Below, one piece after another: positions 23,632 to 35,465 of a stretch of 64,000 nt of DNA. Source of the DNA: Amborella trichopoda (Eukaryota; Streptophyta; Magnoliopsida; Amborellales; Amborellaceae). Location: NCBI RefSeq assembly GCF_000471905.2, contig NW_006499751.1, forward strand, positions 6,218,523 through 6,282,522. Reading direction: 5' to 3'. Positions within the stretch are counted from its first letter, which is position 1. Each line of letters begins with the position of its first letter. Below the pieces are notes generated by a model. It was not told the origin of the DNA. It searched no databases and saw nothing but the letters and a program-made list of their open reading frames with translations. The position numbers were made by a program, and so were the translations under genes.

Positions 23632-26600
23632 CTGCTAGCATGATCAGACATGTCTAAGGTAGTGAACACAAAGAAACAATTTTAGCGAAATCGGTCTTTA
23701 GCACCCTAAAAATGGACCTTGTAACTAGAGTCATACTTTTGGTACTCCAAATAACTATGGGACCACTACGATTAGATCCAACATAGTCAAAAACCCTATG
23801 GGTCAAGTTTCGGCTTAATCGGACACTCTAAGACAAAGTTATGGGTAAAATACCGAAAAGGGGTAGGCCGCACACTATTCTCGTATGGCCTCACTACATC
23901 AAAACACCATTAAAGGTGGTTGCTTTTACAGTTACGAGCAGTCACTTTAGGGTCCTATACCTCATCGTTCCAAGTTGGATCACCCCCAAATTTAGTGAGC
24001 GTGTTCGTTTCATCAAGATGAACAATTCAATATGTGGTACGCCCCGTGATGACGCCCGAGCAGAGAGAGAAACTAAATGGAAGTTGCTGATCCGTGAAAG
24101 AAGATGCAGAAAATTTAGCATCAGCACGCCTCATTCAAGTAGCCAAATCACGACACTCGCATACCCGATCGGCACGAAACCAATAGCATTATGTGCGTGA
24201 GGTCTAAGGTTATCTCTGGTCCGAACCTCGCGTACGATGAATGGTTGGATTTCACACACAAAGGTGACAAAGCTTCTGTAAATTTCGGTCACCAGATTTC
24301 AAGATTTAGGTCAAAAACTCAAGACGATAAAACCTTCATCCAGACACGAAATCGAGCTATGTTCGTTGCAGCGTGATCGTGACAGCATGTTCAGTGTGAT
24401 TCAATGAAGAATTCACGAAGAAACATCAAGGAACGAGGACACAATCGATCTGAAGTTTTCAAGATTCATCCAAAATTCAAGTCTCATGATCATGGCTCAA
24501 AAGCATGATTCATGGCTCGAAGTTGGTATCAAAATGATCGAAATGCCAAGCCCTACAAGAAAACAACAATCTTTCAACCAAACAGGCATCAGAACGACCA
24601 CGGGTTAGCCACGGAAGATCACACAAGTTCTCAAGCAGCAGCAGCAACAGGGACTGTTCTGGAATTCCACACATTGTTAGGCAGAGGCAAAACAGTCATT
24701 TTGCATCCATTTTTAGAATTTCTTTAAATTCAATTAAATTGTAATTATCTTCAATTCTAGGTAGTGTTTGGGCATACACCCACATTTTAGCCCAATTCTA
24801 TATAAGCATGCAAAACCAAATTGTAACAGACCTTGAGTTCATTTGACACAAAGATCAATAAAATTTCAATTTCCTCTTGAACTTGCTAGTGCATCTTGGA
24901 GAGAGAGAGAGGAGAGAGAAGAAAAGGGTCTGTACCTTTTGGGCAGGTAACTTTCACTCTCCTCCCCACTTCTCATCTCTCTCTTTCTCTCTCCTCCCCA
25001 CTTCTCATATCTCTCTTTCTCTCTCCTCCCCCTTTTATCATCTTTATCTCTATCTCTCTTCTTCTCATCTCTATCTCTTTCTTTCTCCTCCCCTCTTCTC
25101 ATCTCTATCTCTATCTCTTTCTCTCCCCTCTTTCTCTTGTCTCTATCGCTTTTTCTCTTCTTCTCATATCTATCTCTTTCTCTCCCCTCTTTCTTGTGTC
25201 TCTATCTCTTTCTCTCTCTTCTTCTCATCTCCATCCCCATCCTCTCCTTTCTTCTGTCAACAGTTGGTGAAGCCTAGCATCGGCTAGATTTCTCTTTCTT
25301 CTCTTCTATCATAGTTGGCAAAGCGTAGCACTGGTTGGATTTCTCTCTCTTATCTTCTGTCACAGTCGACGAAGCCTAGCATCGGCTGGATTTCTTTTTC
25401 TTCTCTTCTGTCATAGTCGGCAAAGCCTAGCGTCGGTTGGATTTTTCTCCCTTCTCTTCTATCAATAGTCGGTGAAACGTAGCGTCGGTTGGATTTCTCT
25501 TTCTTCTCTTCTATCACAGTCGGCGAAGCCTGGCACCAGTTGGATTTTTCTCTCTTTTCTTCTGTCACAATCGATGAATCCTAGCATCGCTTGGGTTTCT
25601 CTCTCTCTCTTCTGTTGTAGTTTGCAAAGCCTAGTGTCGGCTCGATCTCTCTCTTGCTTATCTCCCATCACAACCGACGCAAGCCTAGTGCCGGTTGGTT
25701 CTCTTCTCTTCTCTTCAGACACAGTCGGTGAAGCCTAGCACTGACTACTTTTTCTCTCTCTTCTCTTTTGACACAGTTGGTGAAGCCTAGCACCGACTGC
25801 TTTTTCTCTCTCTTCTATTTTAATAGAGTCGGTGAGGCCTAGCATTGACTGCTTTTTCTCTCTCTTTACTTTTGACACAATTGATGCAGCCTCATGACGA
25901 CTGTATTTTCTCTCTCTTCTCCTGACACAGTCGGCGAAGCTAATTGCCGACTGCATTTTCTCTCTTCTCTTCTGACACAGTGGGTGAAGCCAAGTGCCAA
26001 CTGTATTTCTTTCCCTCTTTTTTCTGGAACAACCAGTGAAATCTAGTGCCAACTGCATTTTCTCTCTCTTCCTTCTAACATAGTCGACAATACCTAGTGT
26101 TGACTACGTCTTCCTTCCCTCTCTCTCTTTTATTCTCTCGTCTTTCATGCCCTTCTCTTCCTTTCTTCTCCCTCCTCCTTTCTGTTCTCTTCTTCTCTTC
26201 TTATAACCCTCATTCTGATATTTCTTCATTCGACTAAGAGGGATTGAGGTTAGCCTCTCATGGTAGTCATGTCATCTAACCGTAATGTTGTTCTGCTAGG
26301 ATTACTTGGCCCACTTTATTGCCTCGACAGACTGACCATCGTGCTTAGCTAGTTGATACCGATAATGACGTCTAATGGTATTCTTGTGAGCCAGTCTTAG
26401 TTATTGAGCCCGTTTTTCTACCATGTCAGGCCAATTATTCACAAGCTTAGTCACCGCTCTGATCCTCCCGCTCAGTTGAATTCCTCTCTTCCCCGTCTTT
26501 CTTCTCTTATTTTTCTTTTTTAATGTGTATGCTTGTGTACATTCATCAAGGAGGAAAAAGGTGAGGTCTAACCCACCTGTCTTATAACCTTTGCCATATA

Positions 26601-26890
26601 TGTGTGTGATTACAGAAAACAGACGAATACAAGCCAAGAGAGGAGATTTCGAACCAGTTTTATTACTGGGGGGCTTTCTTCATGATCTAAGAGGGTGCCC
26701 GCGAGCCAACCCAAGTAAGTCCAGAACCCACCTAAAATTTCTCTCTCATCGGTTGGTAACAGCTATCCCCGTTCTCGAACAAGGTTCCCGAAAGCGATCT
26801 CAAAATGTCCCGGATCTTCCCTCGAAACCCGAGATGTGTGCCTCTCGATCCCCAAAAGGGTTCGGAGGGTGAGATCGAGGCACCTAACTA
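23632..26890 (+). mobile_element. 3' LTR of element A (5' end deleted)
   Basis: From atgatcagacatgtctaag onward it matches the 5' LTR of A (from about 8913) and ends cacctaacta, equivalent to the CCTAACCA end. The first roughly 155 bp of the LTR are missing. TATA ctatataag is at 24798-24806 and AATAAA at 24857-24862. It contains the same CT tract and minisatellite as the 5' LTR. No target-site duplication is seen against the flank of the 5' LTR. Confidence 0.8.
25262..26110. repeat. Hairpin-unit minisatellite in 3' LTR of A
   Basis: Seventeen units by eye, the same number and order as in the 5' LTR, including the odd ninth unit with ccgacgcaagcc (25676). Units share the gaagcctagc loop and complementary arms. 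The array length has therefore stayed unchanged since insertion although single bases have diverged. Confidence 0.8.
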
Positions 26891-28665
26891 GTCGCGCAGT
26901 TTAACATCTTGCTACATGGATGTTTGACATTTTTACTTGTGATTACCTGTAGGAGAGGATCAACATGCCTGTCATTTGAGAGTGAGTGCTCCGAAGGGTT
27001 TTCACCACACCCCCTTTATTTTGACAATCTTGTCCATAGTGCCCTTGTAGGTTTTCACTATGCTTGTCTTTCTTATTTTTGACATATTTTGCCCATGGTA
27101 TCCTTTGGGGTGCACACTGTGCCCGTCATCATTTTTTTGACATTTTTTACCCATGACACCCTTGCGGGTTTTCGTCATGTCTGTCTTCTTCTCTCTTTTT
27201 TTTTTTTGGCGGAAGCGTGTTGAAGGTCATGCCACTGTGACCATTAATTTGGCGTGTTTTAAGGTCATCTGCCGATACCTGAGGGCATGTCTTGCCTCCG
27301 AGACCGTCTGTTGTGCAGTTTAACGTCATGCCACTAGGATGTGGGCTATAGTTTATGTAGCTTGGACCGCGCGGGTTAAGGTCGTGCAACTAGACCTACA
27401 CTACAGTTTAAGGTCGTATAGTTTGGACCATGCAGTTTAGGGTCGTGCATCTAGACCGTGACTGTGCAGTTTAAGGTCATGTAGCACAGACCACGCAGTT
27501 TAAGGTCGTGCAACTAGACCTCCGCTATAGTTTAAGGTCGTATAGTTTGGACCACGCAGTTTAGGGTTGCGCATTTAAACCTTGGCTTTGCAGTTTAAGC
27601 TCATGCAGCAAGGACCATGGCTATGCAGTTTAAGGTCATGCAGCAAGAACCAGGGTTGTGATAAGGGAAAGTGACTCTCTTGGGAACCGAGCCATAACTG
27701 GAGACTCGACTTGTGAAAGTGAGATTGGGGTGCAGGGAATGAACTTCCTGGGGATGCAGGACGAAAGTCTAGATGGGAGTGCCTTGGCATGCGCATGGCG
27801 CTCACGACGTGAGGCCCTTGATGAAGGGCATGCGTCGATAACTCTTGACGAAGTGCGCGAGCCTCCGGGCAAAGCATGTGGTAATAGCTCCTTGACAAAG
27901 TGTGCGACAATAGCTCGGCAATAGCTCCTTGATAAAGCATGAGGCGATAGCTCCTTTCGCGTCTCAGGCTTGACCCGCCCTGGTCTTATTGTCATTAGAA
28001 GTTAGGGACTCCAACATCTTTTTAAACTTGTGAGGGGAAGTTTGTGGCACCGCTGAGTGTAAAAAGGGGGAAAATCCCATTTTACTATTTTATCGAAGGG
28101 TAAGTAGTTGAGGAGAGTTTTAGAGAGAGACTGAGAGAGAGCCAGAGCTTCTAGTAGAAGACTTTCGACGAGGGTTTCTCGGCCAAAGTTTACAGCAAAC
28201 AAGCCTTCAGGAGCTTTCTAGTGAGCTTCAGAGGGTCACGAGTCCTCACGACGTGATTGCAAACACTTTCAAAGAGTGCCAAGGCTTCTTGAGCAAGGAA
28301 CGGGGCTTCTCAGAGCCTTAATGAGATTTGCAGTGGTGCTCTACACGAGTTTTGATGCTCTTCTGATAGTCTCAAGGTTGAAGGGGAGGTTGCATGGAAG
28401 TCAGGGGAGCTGCCAGTCTCCTGGTTGTCGGAAGAAGAAGGAGGAGCAGCAATGGATTCACCAAAAACTCAGTGGAATTCTAGTGAGTTGTGGCGAACTG
28501 CTGAACTGCGAAACTGGGAGAAGGGAAATCTACTGTCACAGGGAACTTTTTGACGATTTCAGTAGTTTTTCGCTAATTCTGGTAATAAGTAGAAGGCGAG
28601 GAAGGGTTGCAGGGAAGGCAAATGGTATTTGTATTAAGGATGTAGAGGTTTGAGGTTGAGGCTTA
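26891..28665 (-). mobile_element. Fragment D: 3' internal region of another Tat element
   Basis: Directly after LTR A, sequence in minus orientation matches the 3' internal regions of C and B: the ttttcaccatgcc..tttttgacat blocks (26980-27190), the tttaaggtcatgcag array (27230-27660), and the aagggggaaaatcccatttt segment (28060) that corresponds to B about 33770. It has no LTR at its left side. No host gene is seen. Confidence 0.6.
27230..27660. repeat. tttaaggtcatgcag-type tandem repeat (fragment D)
   Basis: About a dozen units alternate tttaaggtcgt(g)ca-actagacc and tttaggg/aaggtc-gta-tagtttggacca. Same family as the arrays at 5880-6090 and 32230-32840. Confidence 0.8.
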
Positions 28666-29060
28666 GCGAAAAGTGAAGGATCATGAAACTTGAGGACCTT
28701 GAGCTTTTTAGGTGTAGGCTGTAGCTTCTTCCCCGATCTTAGGTTCATTTGCCCCATGCTGGATGGTACTTCCAAGATCTGCACCATGTGGGAGGCCTCT
28801 TTGAAAGAGGAGCTTGAGGGTGCCTCAGTCTTCGCTTGAGTTGACAGGGTGTCGGCGACTGTCAAGAATCCAACCGCCTGGGCCAGCATCTTTCTTAGGT
28901 GCTTCCGCTACGACCTGTTAAGGCTTGTGCCTCCGAACTCTTTGTCAAAGTTTGGGCACTGTCGAGTTGTACCTGTGGAAGAAATAGAAGAGGAGGGAGA
29001 GGAAGACGAGTTAGAATGTTCACGGCAGCTTTTTACGTCGTTGCCGAAATTGGATGTGTG
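28666..29060 (-). pseudogene. gag-pol spacer fragment (fragment D)
   Basis: The minus frame includes RKMLAQAVGFLTVADTLS, HMVQILEVPSS and MNLRSGKKLQPTPKK. It matches the spacer of A (about 15780-16070) and B (about 39.2-39.4 kb) but is distinct from both. It is joined directly to 3' internal DNA on the left and to a U5 GA tract on the right, so RT, integrase, gag and leader are all absent. This is a deletion scar, not a gene. Confidence 0.65.
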
Positions 29061-30707
29061 AAGAGGACAGATAGAGATAGAGATGAGAATAAGAGAGAGA
29101 AAGAGATAAAGATGAGAATAAGAGAGGGAAAGAGAGAGATGAGAAGAGAAAAAGGAGGAGAGAGAAAGAGAGATAGAGATGAGAAGAGAGAGAAAGAGAT
29201 AGAGATGAGAATAAGAGAGGGAAAGAGGTAGAGATAGAGATGAGAAGAAAGAGAAAGAGATAGAGATGAGAAGAGAGAGAAAGAGAAGAGAGAAAATAGA
29301 AAAGAGGAGAGAGAAAGAGAGATAGAGATGAGAAGAGAGAGAAAAGAAGTGAGAGGAAGAGAAAAGAGAAAAGAGAAGAGAGAAGGGAGGAGGAGAGAGA
29401 AAATTACCTTACCCAAGGGTACCGACCTTTTTTTTCTCTTTACAATTTAGCTTTGTATGTTTATATAGAATTTAGCTAAAACATGGGTGTACGCCAAAAA
29501 ACTAGCCTCATTGAGGATAATTACAATTATTCTGAATTCAAGAAAATTAAGAAAATAGGGTGCAAAAGGATTGTTTTGCCCCTGCTTAACAATATATGGA
29601 ATTCCAGAACAGTCCCTGCTGCTACCCGAGAACTTGTGTGATCTTCCATGAATGACCCGAGGTCGTTATGATGCCCATTTGATCGAAAGATTATTGTTTT
29701 CTTGTTGGGCTCGGTATGGTGATCATTCTGATACCAACTTCGAGTCATGAATCATGCTTTTGAGCCATGATCATGAGACTTGAATTTTGGATGAATCTTG
29801 AAAACTTCGGATCAATCGTGTGCTCATTCCTTGATGTTTCTTTGTGATTTCTTCGTTGAATCACGTTGAGCATGCCGTCACGATCATGTTGCCACAAACG
29901 TAGCTTGATTTCATGTCCAGATGAAAATTTTGTTGTTTTGAGTTTTTGAACTGAATATTGAAATCCGATGGCTAGAATTTACAACAGCTTTGACGCCTTC
30001 ATGTGTGAAATCTAACTATTCATTTTACGCAAGGTTTGGACCAGAGAGAGCCTCAGACCTTCGTACCTAATGGAATTGGTTTCGTGCCAATCGGGTATGC
30101 GAGCGTCGTGATCTGGCTGCTCGAATGAGGCGTACTGCTGCTGAATTTTCTGCAACTTCCTTCACGTATCAGCGACTTTCATTAAGTTTCTCTCTCTGCT
30201 AGGAGTCGTCAAGGGGCGTATGAGACGAACATGCTCACCAAATTTGGGAGCGATCTATCTTGAAAAAAGTGAGATATAGGCCCCGAAAGTAACTGCTCGT
30301 GATTGTGAAAACATCCATCTTTAATGGTGTTTTAGTACAGTTGGCCACACGGGAATAGTGTGTGGCCTACCCCATTTTAGTTTTTTTACCCATAACTTTG
30401 CCTTGGATTGTCCGATTACGCCGAAAGTTGACTCATAGGGGTTTTCAACCATGCCAGATCTAATGGCAGTGGTCTCACTGTTATAGGGTCTATTTCAGGG
30501 TACTAGAGACTGATTTCGTTGAAATTGTTTCTTTGTGTTCGCTGCCTTAGACATGTTTGATCGTGATAAAACTTGACAGGTGGTCTTTTGAAGTGCTGAT
30601 GATGATCTTGAAAAATTTTGGGGCCATTATGAGATTGTCCAGAATTTCCACTGTTTTGTAGGCTTTATTGACTCAGGGGCTAAGGTGCTAAAAAACACGT
30701 TCAAATA
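29061..30707 (-). mobile_element. 3' LTR of element B, U5 half missing
   Basis: The right end ttcaaata (minus TATTTGAA) abuts the polypurine tract of B, so this is its 3' LTR. U3, the TATA box (29461-29468, minus) and the GA tract (29060-29400) match LTR B5' at 43193-46350. The hairpin minisatellite and the rest of U5 are gone, with the break at about 29060 next to fragment D. Confidence 0.75.
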
Positions 30708-30719
30708 GCTTGCCCCGTC
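30708..30719 (-). other. Polypurine tract of element B
   Basis: On the minus strand GACGGGGCAAGC lies immediately before the LTR start. Element C has GACGGGGCATGC at the same place (4692-4703). This is the usual site for plus-strand priming. Confidence 0.6.
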
Positions 30720-32229
30720 GATTGTTGTCCTTCAAGAGAAGCGAGAAGGACAATCATTCGAAAAAATTCCTTCGTCTTTTACTTTTTTTATTCCTAACCA
30801 CAAGACCATGTGAAAGCCAAGGAGATTCACATAATGGTGAAACTAGGCTGCTCAGACGTAGGGATGCATTGTTCGCGGGTCCGTCTGTGGAGACTTTAGC
30901 GGGAGAAGAGAAATTTTTGAGAGATCTTGTCGAAGTCCTCACCCTCTTGCAAACTGTTGGTGATTCTGAAGCTGAGGATTTTTTTCGGACCTCATAAGTC
31001 AGAATCAGGCCTGTCTGGCAATTGAGTGCCATGTAGAAGGGCATTGTTGCCATTTGATTTCAGTTCGTTGGTTTTCTTTGGTAGGTGTTGTTTGCTGCTA
31101 CACCATGTTTGCTCGTTCAGCGACCACTATGAGTCTTGTCTATCGAGTCTAGTCGGGGGCAGGTTCTAGTAACCGATCCCGAAGGTCTGGTCATGCCGGC
31201 TAGGCGAGCTGACGTCTTTGACAGGTTCTCCCCTCGCTTTGTCAGTTTCTTGCCTTTGTAATGTTTGCTTCTATAGTGTATTTGTGACCTCGTGGGAATA
31301 ATGTTCTTCCTCGTGAGACTTGTCTTGACATCTTGGCTAGTATTCTATCTTTCGAGTCCTTTTGCAACTGCACTCAAGCTGTCAGAATCTTTCCCTTGAA
31401 GCTCATGTTTATGGAGTCCTGGTATTGTGATACTAGGGATTTTCTTCTTTTAAGTGAGGGCTAAAGCAGCTTGTTGAGGCAAGTGTTGTATCAACCTGTT
31501 TATTGATCCAGGCGTCCTTTACGGATTTTCACTTGAACTTGAGAAGCAGCGCCGTAGAGATGGTTTTCACCAACTTCTTTTTATTTTGGGGCTCTTTTTC
31601 CCATAACCTTTCGGCTATGTCCACCCTTTTCATCCATTTTTACTCACGATGCCCTTTCAGGTTTTCATCATGCCCGGCTTTTATTCACGGAACTCGTTTA
31701 CTCATGGCTTCGTGATCATGTCTATCTATCATTTTTACTCATAGCGTTCCATTGTTAAGGTATACATCATGCTCGTTATTTTTTTCATTTTCATTTTTTT
31801 GTGAAGGCGTGTTTAAGGTTATGCCTCCGGGACCTGTGCAAAACAGTTTAACGTCATGCGGCCTGGACGTGCACTATGGTTTAAGATCATACAACTAGAC
31901 CATGATGGGGATGGATGACAGTCTGTGAAGGCTATGGAGTGAGTCTGGCGGTGGTTTGACTCACTTGGGGAATTGGCATTAAGCTACTTATGAGAGATAG
32001 ATGATGTATGAAATGTGAGTGGATGATGGTGACCCACTAACTAACAACGAGTATGGGTGGCGGGATGGTTCACCATTTTGTGAGCATGGGTGAAACACAC
32101 TAGGGAATGAGGAATGGTGATGAAGTGAAGGAACTCACTAGGGAGGTAATGATGATGGCGTGCACACACTAACAGGTAGGTTAGGGAAGGCGTGCGTGAA
32201 AATGCATGTAAAGGCATGTGTGCATATGT

Positions 32230-32840
32230 GGGGGGCGATTTTATGATCATGCCTCCTTAACTTTTGCAAACTAGTTTATCGTCATGCAGCCAGGACCTAC
32301 ACTATGGTTTAAGGTCATACAGTTGGATCATGGTTATGCAGTTTAAAATCATACAACTAGGACCGTACAGTTAAGGTCGTGCAACTAGAACTCTTCTACA
32401 GTTTAAGGTCATATAGTTCGGACCATGGTGCTGAGCGTTTTAACGTCATGCGGCTAGGACGTGTACTATAGTTTAAGGTCATATAGCTTGGATCGTGGTT
32501 ATGCAGTTTTAAGTCATACAGCTAGGACCGTGAAGTTTAAGATCATGCAACTAGACCTCCGCTACAGTTGAAGGCCATATAGTTCGGATCATGGTTGTGC
32601 AGTTTAGGGTCATACAGCTAGGACCGTGCAGTTTAAGGTCATGCAACTAGATCTCCGCTACAGTTTAAGGTCATATAGTTCGAGCCATGGCTGCGCAGTT
32701 TAGATTCATACAGCTAGGACTGTGCAGTTTAAGGTCGTGCAACTAGACCTCCGCTACAGTTGAAGGTCATATAGTTCGGACCATGGTTGTGCAGTTTAGG
32801 GTCATACAGCTAGGATCGTGTTGTGCAGCTATATAGGTGA
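32230..32840. repeat. 96-bp higher-order tandem repeat (element B)
   Basis: Short units of the tttaaggtcat type are organised into a larger unit: the landmark ctccgctacagtt recurs at about 32557, 32653 and 32749, spaced 96 bp. Each larger unit holds cagtttaaggtcatgcaact, aggtcatatagttcgga and cagtttagggtcatacagct. Confidence 0.85.
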
Positions 32841-33149
32841 AGCTCCATGGGGAATAGATCTGTAGATGGCAATCCGACTCCCTTGGGATAAAATGGTTAA
32901 GACCATTCATAAACTGAGGACTCAGATGGAAATGGTGTCCTGATGAAGGATGGCCAACAAACGTGAACTTCACTAAGGCTTAGTGGGGGGTATGGCCTTT
33001 GTGTGAAACAGACCCACCGAAAATTGAAGAGGTAAGCATGACCCTAACTTCACTGGGGATAATGGGATGTAGTATGGGTGTGACTTCTATGGGGATGAGG
33101 GACAACTCCTAACTCCATTAGGGATGATAGGTCACAGTTTGAGTGCATC

Positions 33150-33350
33150 CTGGGTGCAACATCACTAGGGATGACAGGTCATGGCTTGGGTGCAACAGCC
33201 TGGGTGCAACATCACCGGGGATGACAGGTCACGGCTTGGGTGCAACAGCCTTGGTGCAACATCACTGGGGATGACAAGTCATGGCTTGGGTGCAACAGCC
33301 TGGGTGCAACATCACTGGGGATGGCAGGTCATGGCTTAGGTGTAACCCCA
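33150..33350. repeat. gggtgcaacatcactggggatgac tandem repeat
   Basis: About four units of roughly 60 bp with gatgacaggtcatggcttgg and gtgcaacagcct. They lie among related single tccactggggat words in 33030-33360 and at 6280-6350 in element C. Confidence 0.75.
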
Positions 33351-34603
33351 CTAAGGATAAGTGGTAGGATGCACAAGACTTCAACCTTGAGGAGGTAACA
33401 GTAGGCTGCTGGAAATACAGCTGGTGCTAGGTGTAGCGCAAGTGGTTTCTTGCGAGTATTCAACCGGCAATGAGTTCTCAAAAACATAACCGGCGCTGGG
33501 TTATTAAAAACTCAGCTAGCACTGTGAACGACTCGTGATATCGTTTGAAGGCAACCGGCGCTAAGTTAACCGGCGCTAGGGTCGTTTGGAAACACACCCA
33601 GCACAAAACCAACTGGAGCTAAGGTTGTTTGGAAACACACCCGGCGCCAAGTCAACTGACACTAAGGTTGTTTTAAATTCACCGACCCGGCTCATCGTTG
33701 CTTGGCTTTCCTTGGACGTGACTGGAATTCCCAGTTTGTGAGGAGCATTTGAGGGCAGTGTGATCTTATATAAGGGGGTAAAATCTCGTTTTTCCTCATT
33801 TTTCACCAAGAGTAAACAAACTTAAGAAAATTTTTTATTTAACAGCGATGAGAGGGTGCTCGGTTGAAGTTTTGGCACGCAGTAGGAATCTGGCAAAGGT
33901 TTTGCGAGGAAGGTTCTCAACCAACAGTGGGATTCCGACAAAGTTTTTACAGAGAAGACCTTCGGCATGCAGACTTTTGCAAACAATTTGGCAAGTTGCA
34001 GGGAAAGTAGCAGAAAAGGAGAGTTCTCCGGGGAGTTTTTCGAGAAACAGAAGAGGTTCCGGCTATAGCAATTTTTGGTAGAAGAGGCAGGAAATGAAAT
34101 AGTGAGCATTTTCGCACGTCTTTAGGAGTCTTTCGGGGCTTTTTAAGGAGTTTCCTGAGAATTGTGGTAACTTTTCGACGTTGTTAGTGGTTTTTGTAGA
34201 GCTTCTCATGAACTTAAGGGAAGTTTGCAGAAGTTTTCGGTGAAATTTTGGTGCTGCCAAGGTGAAAAACGTAGGCGGGAAAGTTTTTCGATAGGTTTTC
34301 TGGCCGTGTAGAAGAAGTTTCGGAGGGAGACGAACAGTCATGGGAGATGGACCGTCGTAGGAGGTGTACGGTTACAGGAGGTGAACCGTCGTGGAAGGTG
34401 TTCAGTTACAGGAGGTGAACCGTCGTGGAGGTGAACCGTCGTGGGGGAGGTGTATGGTTTACCTTCGAAAATCGTGCGACCATTAAGGAGGTGCAAAAGC
34501 TTAGGCTTTGAAAACAAGGAGTCTCGGGAAGCAAACAATTGCGACAGGGCCGGCGTTTATAGAAGTGCAGCAGGTGCTAGGGCAACCGACGCTGATGGTT
34601 TGA

Positions 34604-35017
34604 AGTGCTGACTCAACCGGCGCTGTCTCTCAAGAAAAGCAGTCGGCGCTAGGGGTTAGAAGCATAATTGGTGCTGGCCTTTGGAGGACACAGCCGATGC
34701 TGGCTTCAGTCGGTGCTCATCAGCACGTGTGGTTTATCATGACGCGAGGAGTGATGCTCGCTTATGCTAGTAAGTTACGTGTGGAATTTGCGGTGCTCGG
34801 CAACAAGCTACATACAATGATGTTTATGAGCCAGCAAAAGGTGGTGAATGATGATAGGGTGTGGCTTGTGGTACTTGTTGGAAGCCAAATCCTCCAGGAT
34901 TACAATGAGGTCCATGTTTTTATGTGCAAGGGTACCTATTGTGAACAGGGTATACTTTCCGTCATAGGCCATTTCCTTACCAGCCCACTTTGTATGTTTG
35001 ATATACACGTCGAATGA
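34604..35017 (+). CDS. Antisense ORF 3' of pol, element B copy
   Basis: Open frame opposite to element B: open from 34604 after a TGA (34601-34603), first ATG at 34697, stop TGA at 35015-35017 (106 codons from the ATG). It shares GLWRTQP.LASVGA.QHVW, QQKVVND, VGSQILQ, LS.IG.FL and CMFD.HVE with the antisense frame of A. Compared with A it differs by one three-base, frame-keeping deletion near the end. Where B has the upstream TGA, A has AGA, so the ancestral frame was longer. No domain, signal peptide or membrane segment is evident. Whether it is translated is unknown; it may be chance. Confidence 0.4.
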   Translation, partial: SADSTGAVSQEKQSALGVRSIIGAGLWRTQPMLASVGAHQHVWFIMTRGVMLAYASKLRVEFAVLGNKLHTMMFMSQQKVVNDDRVWLVVLVGSQILQDYNEVHVFMCKGTYCEQGILSVIGHFLTSPLCMFDIHVE

Positions 35018-35465
35018 ATCCTTCATTGTACATTTGATATACACGTCAGATGAGATATCTGTCTTGTATGTTTGATAGACTCGTCGAATGAACTGAAGCT
35101 AACTTCTTCGAGTGGTTTCAGGTCTTCTTCTGGCCTGTAACCATCCTCTTACTCGTCGGATGAATTAAGTTAACTCTCTAAGTGGTTTCGTTTCTTCTTC
35201 ATGAGGAAAGCCTTTCTTTCGTGGGTTTGCTTCTGCCTCATGGGGCAGGCATTTATTTTGGCCTATAACCATCCTCTTATCCTCATATGCAAGAGCAACA
35301 CTGCAGGTTTTGGTTTGTAACTGTCCTCTTATCCTCAGATGTAAGAGACTTGTCTCCCAGTAATGGGTTTCTTGTAACTCGTTCTTATTGCAATAAAAAG
35401 AGTTAATATTTTGTTTAGAATACCTTGCTTATTTTCGCGTTGAGCCTCTTTCTTTTGAATACACA

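Larger units (their letters stand above)
30720..35465 (-). mobile_element. 3' internal region of element B
   Basis: About 4.7 kb of non-coding DNA lies between pol and the 3' LTR. It contains the tttaaggtcat arrays (32230-32840), a gggtgcaacatcactgggg array (33150-33350), accggcgcta words (33420-33680), a block homologous to A 21.5-22.2 kb (33770-34560), and the antisense ORF (34604-35017). Nothing else coding is recognised. Confidence 0.7.

Noticed and set aside
24877-25287. Leu/Ser-rich open frames
   Set aside because: Products of the CT microsatellite in LTR A. The same holds for 29033-29416 and 44668-45072 on the opposite strand.
27575-27995. Long minus frames (about 120 codons) near 27.6-28.0 kb
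   Set aside because: They overlap the tandem repeats and 3' internal region of fragment D, and no shared peptide words are found in A or B.
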